This document shows positions 58,020 through 64,000 of a stretch of 64,000 bases of DNA, in pieces. A program made the position numbers and the translations under genes. How positions within the stretch are numbered: position 1 is the stretch's first letter; each line of letters begins with the position of its first letter. The notes below the pieces were generated by a model. It saw only the letters and a list, made by a program, of their open reading frames with translations. It was not told where the DNA came from and made no database searches. The stretch lies in the NCBI RefSeq assembly GCF_900496995.4, contig NC_044024.1, forward strand, positions 1,178,001-1,242,000, written 5' to 3'. The stretch comes from Aquila chrysaetos chrysaetos. Taxonomy: Eukaryota; Chordata; Aves; Accipitriformes; Accipitridae.

Positions 58020-58560
58020 CCCTCAGCCAATAAATCTCGCAGTGGTCTAATTTTGCTAGGAACGATACCTCAGGGAAGGCCTGTGTGGTCCAGAAAAAGA
58101 AAAGCACAGCATGCTTAAAAACCCCTAATTCTGCTTATCAGCTCCTCCCTCCCCAGCCCTCCTCCCCCTCCGCCACAGCCCGCTTTCTAGCACCTTCTGC
58201 CGGGACGCGGCTTATATAGACCACGCCAGCCAATCAGGGGGCAGGACGCCAGGCATGTGACAGGCCCAACGGCCATCTGCCGTGAGGGCCGGGCGGCGCG
58301 GGGCCGGGGCCGGGGCCGGGGCCGGGGCCGGGGCCGGGATCGGGATCGGGATCGGGATCGCGATACCGCAGTGGAAGTCGTGAGTCTGCAGCTGCCCCCG
58401 GGAGCACCGGCCTGCTCGCAGCCCCCCTCCAGCCCGAGGACAAGCTCAGCGCTTCCTCTGCAGGCCGGGCCCTCCCAGGCTGGGCCTCCCCTTGGGTTCC
58501 GTGGTGCCGAACTGGGGCTGTGTGGGAGTTCAGCCTTCCGTGAGGTGAGCCGGGAGCTCG
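58020..58560. promoter_or_regulatory. CpG island promoter with minus-oriented CCAAT and TATA
   Basis: The only convincing promoter-like block. CpG density is high from about 58,195 to 58,560. CCAATCAG (58,230-58,237) reads ATTGG on the minus strand just upstream of TATATAAG (58,218-58,211), so minus-strand initiation near 58,183 is the best orientation. GGCGTGG between them is a KLF/GC-box-like site. On the plus strand the same CCAAT is downstream of the TATA, but the island continues to a strong splice donor GAG|GTGAGC at 58,545, so a plus-strand first exon is also possible (bidirectional promoter). Confidence 0.5.
58300..58359 (+). repeat. (GGGGCC)6 (GGGATC)4 hexamer array
   Basis: Six exact GGGGCC units (58,300-58,335) pass directly into four exact GGGATC units (58,336-58,359), followed by GCGAT. 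Every unit starts with three or four G residues, giving ten regularly spaced G-runs with strong potential for G-quadruplexes. The motif is the same as the human C9orf72 repeat, but neither flank resembles that locus as I recall it. The array lies inside the CpG island, upstream of the minus-strand TATA. Confidence 0.9.
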
Positions 58561-59110
58561 GAGTGCTGTTCCCTGCTGGGAGAGAGAGGGTTCACCGCGG
58601 TTCCTCAGGGCTGGCACTGACTTGCTTGTAGGGGGCACGTATCTCCATCATCTGGTTTTGATCTGCCTGCGGTTTGGGAGTGCCTGCGACTCCGGCGCAG
58701 TTGCTGCCAGGGCTGGGAAGGGGCTTTCTGGAAGAGCGGAGGGAAGGGTCCTGGCCGCCTGTCACCCAGCAGCGAGCAGAGCTCCAGCCCTTGCTGCAGG
58801 GGTCTTGCTGGGACTTGCCGCAGCCAAACGAATTTGCCTTGTCGGCAGTGTGGGAGCATGGGGAAGGAGAGCGTGCGGCGAGGCTCCTTCCCCTGTGCAT
58901 CGTAACAAGACGTTAATTCGAGATTTCTGCAGAAGACAAAGGGAGAGTTGTAGCTGTTTCATTTGGGGGTGGGAGGAGGAACAGCATCCAGGAAGCACCC
59001 TCCCCGGGGAGATAAGGGAGACCTGGCCACCCACAGCCCAGGCTCGCCAGGAATCCAGGCTTCCATATGTACAAAGCTGGTGCCAGAAGTGTCGTTCCCA
59101 TCGTCAGCAG
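58561..59110. other. GC-rich DNA after the CpG island
   Basis: If a plus-strand transcript starts in the island, this would be its first intron. A plus frame runs to 59,206 without a recognisable domain. TTGCTTGTAG near 58,622-58,631 is acceptor-like, but no convincing exon follows. Confidence 0.4.
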
Positions 59111-59112
59111 GC

Positions 59113-59160
59113 CACCCCCCCATCCCCCCCCCCCCCCCGCCGTCCCCCCCCCCCGCCACC
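59113..59160 (+). repeat. Poly-C tract
   Basis: Runs of 7, 16 and 11 C residues, broken by AT, GCCGT and GCC, form a 48-base cytosine tract, followed by a CT-rich stretch to about 59,200. It could fold as an i-motif with G-quadruplexes on the opposite strand. Assembly length errors are likely in such runs. Confidence 0.85.
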
Positions 59161-59209
59161 TTCTCTGCCTTCTCCCTCCTCCTCTTCTCTCTCTATAACC
59201 AGCTGACTT

Positions 59210-59950
59210 TCTTCACAACCAGGAAACAATCAAACAACCTCTTCAGCTGCTTTGGCTCCTCCTCCTCCTCCCAAACACCGCCATCTCCCCCTGTAAAGGA
59301 TGCTGTCAGTACTCCCAAAGCCTGATGTGCTGTGCAGTGCAAAACTGTTATTCCAGCCTCCCAGTGGGGAATACCCTCTGGGCTGCAAATACCTGTGTTC
59401 CGTTAAGTAAATAATCACACAAGATAAAATATCCATCTTGATGGTAAAATGGAGGGAGGGGAGCAAGAATGCAGACCTGGAGAGTACCAGACAGCAGCCC
59501 CTGAATCAGTATCGTGGGTACCGTGAGGTGGCTGGCAGTTCTATTATGAGCCTGCCCTTTCTCCTGTAGGTATATGGTAATGCTGGCACCCACAGGAGGA
59601 CCATTAAATGCAGAGCCTTTAGAGGGGTCTATGGGGGGGGAGCATTGCATTTGGCTTTTTAAAACAGCTTTCAGAAAAAGCAGGGCTGGGAAATGCATTC
59701 AGTGCAACTCACCCACCCTCCTTGGGAAAGGCTTGGAAACCGGCCAGCTGTGGTGTTCCAGTCTTACAGGGGAACGAGGAAGAGGAAGGTTGATGACCTC
59801 AGTGGAGGGAGTGCTGTTCCTAACAGCCTGGGGGACTTTCGGTGCCACTTTGGGTACTAGTGGATGCTAGGCCCTTCAGAAAAGCTGATGCCACTGAAGC
59901 ACTGCGTGGATGGAAACCCAGCTCCTGCGGAAAGCCCACTCCCTTCTGCC
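59210..59950. other. Low-copy DNA, nothing specific recognised
   Basis: Moderate-GC sequence with short frames and no recognisable repeat or promoter. Confidence 0.5.
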
Positions 59951-59954
59951 ACTT

Positions 59955-60065
59955 TCCCAGGGCCACTGAGCAAGTTTATGCTTGAGCCAGGCATTGATCC
60001 CAAGTGTCCTGGCTTGCTGCCTGCGTGTTCTAACCACGAGACTGTAGTGCTGCCGCCTCCTCTGC
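59955..60065 (-). mobile_element. Antisense MIR-type SINE head
   Basis: GAGCCAGGCATTGATCCCAA, GTGTCCTGGCTTGCTGCC and GTTCTAACCACGAGACTGTA, then GTGCTGCCGCCTC, match the complement of the tRNA-derived head of amniote MIR ('gagccaggaattgaacccaggtctcctgactcccag...tgctctaaccactagaccacgctgcctc'). The TTCTAACCAC segment is the B-side tRNA-like part. Clear but diverged. Confidence 0.82.
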
Positions 60066-60069
60066 AATG

Positions 60070-62735
60070 AGGTCTCGGATGTTTTATTGCTCACCTGTTT
60101 GGGAGACTTCACACGTTCAGCATCGAGGCTTATAAACCTACTGAGAAAAGAGAGGAAGGGAAAAGGTGAAGGAGGAGTTCAGCCAAGAGTGAAATACTTG
60201 GGAGGTGTTGGAGCCTCGGGCAAGACCTTGCCAAGGTTACCCAGGCCCATCCCAGACCACGGGGGAGGCAGGCCGGTAGCTTGCCCATGCCAGGATCACA
60301 GGGAGGGAGGTCTTGGGGCACCTGTGGGAATCTTGGGATGGCCAGGATGACTGGTGCAGGGCAAGCAAAGGATCGTGCCAGGTACAGGTAGGCCTGACGG
60401 ACAGCTTGCTGCTGCGCCCAAGATTGTGAACTGGAGGTTGAATCAGGGTTGAGAGTCTCCTGGATTCATTTCTCAGTCATTTATTCAGATATAATTGCCT
60501 GTCTGCCTGTCTTAAAGCTAATGACTGGATGTGAAGATTTCCAGTTAGGGTTTGTGAGAAGGTAATTACATTGCAATCTCACTGTATGACTATTCCTCGA
60601 ATGAAGATAAACTTGTTTGAGTAGGTCTGCACATCGCAGGAATCAGTTGTATTACAGAGCCCAGGCATGGCAGGGGAGATAAGGAATGTTTTTGCTGCTG
60701 CTTTTTTATCTGCTGACCTATTAAAAGCTTTTCTGTCTGAAAGGAGTGAGGAGCAACCAAAGGGGTTAATCCCACAGCTCCTCACCCCTGATGAACGTGA
60801 TTTAAGTCTCCTGCTGAGACTTGATCACTTGGTTGGGGTTTAGTGGGTGCTCTTACCTTCCTTTCTAGTAGGTGCTATTTTGCTTTGTTGAGATGCCCTG
60901 AGTTGAGCTCCAGTTCCATGAGACTGACAGACTTTACCAAGAGGGACCCGGAGATGGTGTGAAGGGCATTGCAGATCCAGACAGAAATACAGCTGAGGCC
61001 TGGGAAGAAAACTCTGACCTGGGGAAGTGGGGAGAGGGCTGCAGCACAGCACCCGTCAGCAGGACCAGGGGAGCAACATGCTATTGCTGCAAGTTTTTGG
61101 CTATTGGCAGAGCTGTGTCTTAGCTGCTAGCAGGGGCTGCTCCCAGTCGGCATCTAGGTGGTCCATGTAGAGGCAAAGCACACCATCCCTGTGGGTGAAG
61201 TCTGTCCCTGGCCGGTATTTTCAGAGCCTGCAGATGCACAGAAATTCACCCTGCTATCACAGGGCAAATTAACACACAGCATCCGCTCTAAACATCACCA
61301 AGGAGCTAGTAAACTCCAGCAGTAAGACATCCTTCCAGACTTGGATCAAGTACAAGCCTGATGGCTGGATAAAACCCTCTTACACGTTCAGGAGGCCCTT
61401 GCTTTTTCCAGCACTGTAGTATGATGGGGGTCTACATGAGAAAACACAACCTAGTTTCTCTCTCTGCCCCTGTACCAGGCAGACCTGGGGTATAAGCATC
61501 ATTTGAGATTACATCATTTACCCACAGTCTTGTCACCTAAGGCCACTTCTGGGTAGTGCATATTCAACTGCTTCGCACAGTCACGGTCCTGCTGCGGCTC
61601 CTGACAGTGCCTCGGGTGTGCTGTCTGTCCCACGGGGACAGGAGGAGACACCTCCACTCTCTGCAGGCTTCTCCTGTTCTGTTACTTTAAAGCTCTCGCC
61701 CTTCCTCGCAGCACAAGCCAATGCACTGAGATCATCTCTCGGTCCCATCTAGCTGTTAAACCCCCTCAAATCTTTCTTGCTCAGCAGCACTTCATATAAA
61801 TCCAGTAATGTGCATATCACTTTGGCTGCCAACTGCTTTTGGGTCAGGAGGGAGGGGGCTGTGTGGGGGTTATTATTACAGTCACTGTTCTTTTTCCCTA
61901 GGGGATCCCAGGAAACCACAGGCTGCCTGCAAACGTCTGGAGGATGGAGGCATGTTGGGGACCCCTGGGAGTCAGCTGGCAAATTCGATGCACTGGGTAT
62001 GGATTAACAACCCATTAGGGCAGGGGCTTGGGGCTGCATTAAACAAATCCTTCCCCTCAGCCTTTGCAAACGCTAGCGATTGTTGCCTTAAAGCAACGCA
62101 GAAGCAAGACAACTTCAGCGCAGGGACGGTGCTTAAGCGTCAGGCTCGCACCATTAAATATCAGTGAGGGCTTAAGGGCATTGCACAGCACTTCCCTGAG
62201 GGAGATAAATGATTTCCTGGGATGAACCCAACTGGCCCACTCTGTGCTGCATTTGCTTGATGTTGACGCGGCCAGAAGAACACTCTTTGGCATGAATAAA
62301 ACATACTGCTTTAGTAGCTGCAGCAACTAGTTTGTCAGGAGGAGCCCCTGACTATGACAGGGCAAAATGTGTGAACCTGTCTTTCAAGGGATCGCTCCCT
62401 GGTGGCTTTCAGGAGCACTGTAATCACAATTACCCCCTTTCCTGCTGTGGCAGGGAATTTTTATCCCGGTGGACAAGGAAGGAGTCTTCTTATCTGATTT
62501 TTCTCTCTTCTGCAGCAATCATTCAGAATTGGTAGCAAAACCCACCCTGGGGAGAGGGGTTTTGCCCCTGAGGGCCATTAGGTCCCCTGTGGGGTCATGA
62601 CCTGTTTGTTGGAGGTCCTTGAAAGGTGGCTAAGAAATGCATATTCAGATATGTGATACGAGAATCACCAGCAGGATCCTTCTTTCCACCAGGGAAAACT
62701 GAAAATTGAAAAGATCTGAAAGCTTCTGCTTTAAG
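60070..62735. other. Moderate-GC DNA, no gene recognised
   Basis: GAGTCTCCTGGATTCATTTC with TCTCAGTC near 60,449-60,475 recalls a MIR core but is too short to call. A TTCTTTTTCCCTAG acceptor-like site ends near 61,900 without a convincing exon after it. No other feature is supported. Confidence 0.45.
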
Positions 62736-62739
62736 TGCA

Positions 62740-62915
62740 GAGGTTTCTAGCTATGGACTCCAGCTCTGCCACTGGCTTCTAGCGTTAAATTGGAGTGAGT
62801 CATGTACCTGCTCCGTACTTCAGTTTGCCCACAGATCTGCATCCTGGAGCATAACTCACAACTTGCATGTCTCAAATACTTTGGCACTTTCATGTGGAGA
62901 GTTTTGAAATGGGAA
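62740..62915 (+). mobile_element. Sense MIR-type SINE fragment
   Basis: GGACTCCAGCTCTGCCACTG, GAGTGAGTCATGTACCTGCT, CCGTACTTCAGTTTGCCCAC and AGATCTGCATCC keep the order of the MIR core ('gactcccagctctgccactg ... gcaagtcacttaacctct gtgcctcagtttccccatctg'). The end (CAAATACTTTGGCAC, GAGAGTTTTGAAATGG) resembles the MIR tail. Diverged and non-coding. Confidence 0.7.
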
Positions 62916-62989
62916 AAATTCACTATTACTAGCTATTTGGATGCAGATTGGCAGCACATTGAATCCAGTTCATAGTTCCTTGAATTAGA

Positions 62990-63420
62990 GGGATATGTTG
63001 TGTTGAGATGGAAAAGAGAACAGGAGGAAACTGAAAACTGCTGCTCTGATGCCATGGAGTGCTCAAACATATACCTAGTGTTAAGGCGTTGAAATCAACC
63101 CTGCTGACATGGGGCTACAAGTGATTAAGAAAATTCTAATGAAGTATTTACCTCCTGGAAAACACTATTTTATCCAAAATAAAACCTTTGCAAGAAGAAA
63201 AATTTAATTTACAGATCAAACAAAAATAGTCCTAATGAAGCAGTGCAGCACAGCTGGAAATTTCCGATCTGATTTCTCAAAATGAATATTAGTATTCTCT
63301 TTTTATTTGTAACTTCATGACTTGAAATGTGGTTTATTACAATATTGTACTAAAATAAGGTCACTATGAAAAGTTGCTTTTTAAAAAGCAAGCTATTTGC
63401 AGTACTTTTATAAATCAGAG
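62990..63420. promoter_or_regulatory. AT-rich, ORF-poor enhancer-like island
   Basis: Low GC with few frames. It holds GGCGTTGAAATCAACC, GTGATTAAGAAAATTC, CTAATGAAG twice (63,137 and 63,231), AAATTTAATTTACAG and TTGTAACTTCATGACTTG. Inferred conserved element or AT-rich intergenic DNA. Confidence 0.3.
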
Positions 63421-63763
63421 GTATCGCTGTGAAAACTCATTCCAAACACTCTTGAGTTTTCTGAAACCTGAAAATGTTGCCACAGCTCTGCGTGATGTAT
63501 TTGGGAGGGGCTGGGAGAGTGGCAGCAAGAACTATAAATCCTATAGAAAAGGGAAATCTTCCTACCTGTGAAGACAGTGAAATTCCAGGTTATGTTTTCT
63601 AGAGAAATGTTGGCTTCTCCATCATTGTGCCTCTTCAAGGAGAGGGCAAACATCTGTCAGCGATAGCAGGGAATGGGTGATTCTGTCCTGGGGTGAGGCT
63701 GCTTGGGGTACCTTTCAGTACTGATTTTTTACTGGTCTGTTACTCTGATGCCCTTTTTCCTAG

Positions 63764-63803
63764 GAAAACGATGGTGTGCCTGCATTGTTCCTAGGTGTAC
63801 CAG
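63764..63803 (+). CDS. Candidate 40-base internal exon, very tentative
   Basis: A strong acceptor (CTGATGCCCTTTTTCCTAG, with branch-point-like CTGAT) and a strong donor (CCAG|GTGAGA) bracket 40 bases. Two of three frames are open (ENDGVPALFLGVPG in one, KRWCACIVPRCT in another). Neither matches a family I know. The length is not a multiple of three. It could be a microexon or a chance pair of splice-like sites. Confidence 0.2.
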
Positions 63804-64000
63804 GTGAGATCAGGAAGCTGTTAACTCTTCTGTGCCTTGCTCTTCAGTGCCCGGCTTCCCAGATGAGGTTTTTGTGATTTGCAAGGGGGTTGAATTCTGA
63901 AAATGTTTTAATATCACTGAGCAGGCAGCTGAGGAAAGACTCGGTCAAAGTATAAACAAATTCTAAGCGCCTGAATCAGGAGAATGACACAAACTAACCC

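Noticed and set aside
58300..58359. Identification as the C9orf72 locus
   Set aside because: Only the repeat unit is shared; flanks do not resemble the human locus and no C9orf72 exon is visible.
1..64000. CRISPR arrays, operons, tRNA or rRNA genes, endogenous retrovirus
   Set aside because: No direct-repeat/spacer arrays, no bacterial gene organisation, no tRNA cloverleaf apart from SINE heads, no LTR pairs or retroviral frames.

Overview
This is a vertebrate, most likely avian, nuclear window with no protein-coding gene that I can recognise. Reading frames on both strands are short and mutually overlapping, and the longest (about 260 codons) have no recognisable domain. GC-rich low-copy DNA alternates with AT-rich islands of a few hundred bases. 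There are no bacterial-style gene series, operons, ribosome binding sites or CRISPR arrays. The few recognisable repeats are amniote ones: two CR1 LINE fragments, several MIR-type SINE fragments and two pieces of palindromic sauropsid-type repeats. This low repeat load with CR1 and MIR remnants fits a bird (intergenic or intronic DNA, perhaps of a GC-rich chromosome) better than a mammal. A turtle or crocodilian cannot be excluded.

Layout. Positions 1-12,200 are GC-rich DNA broken by AT-rich islands that look like conserved enhancers (about 3.72-3.90, 6.32-6.67, 7.69-8.18, 10.08-10.44, 10.94-11.14 and 11.93-12.19 kb), with an antisense CR1 fragment at 9.0-9.56 kb. Positions 12,200-17,700 are very GC-rich, with a small CpG-dense block at 16.7-17.0 kb next to a perfect MEF2-type/TATA-like site. 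Positions 17,700-18,360 are another enhancer-like island with a SOX-POU composite site. Positions 18,400-34,000 hold simple repeats, a CR1 fragment at 25.3 kb, a palindromic repeat fragment at 28.1 kb and a purine tract at 30.9 kb. Positions 34,000-41,600 are the densest run of enhancer-like islands, including about 570 bases almost without open frames at 37.56-38.13 kb, and also contain three perfect hairpins. Positions 41,600-57,600 are moderate-GC DNA with MIR and palindromic repeats near 50 kb. At 58.2-58.55 kb lies the only convincing promoter-like CpG island. It has a GGGGCC/GGGATC hexamer array and a CCAAT/TATA pair that reads best on the minus strand. The last 5 kb hold three MIR-type pieces and one candidate 40-base exon at 63.76 kb.

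The window therefore looks like regulatory DNA around a developmental gene whose exons mostly lie outside it. The best candidates for something undescribed are the perfect hairpins (chiefly 40,805-40,850), the hexamer-array promoter at 58.3 kb with a possible compact minus-strand transcript ending near 57.7 kb, and the long AT-rich islands. Conservation, expression and repeat-library searches could not be run, so all regulatory calls are inferences from composition and motifs.
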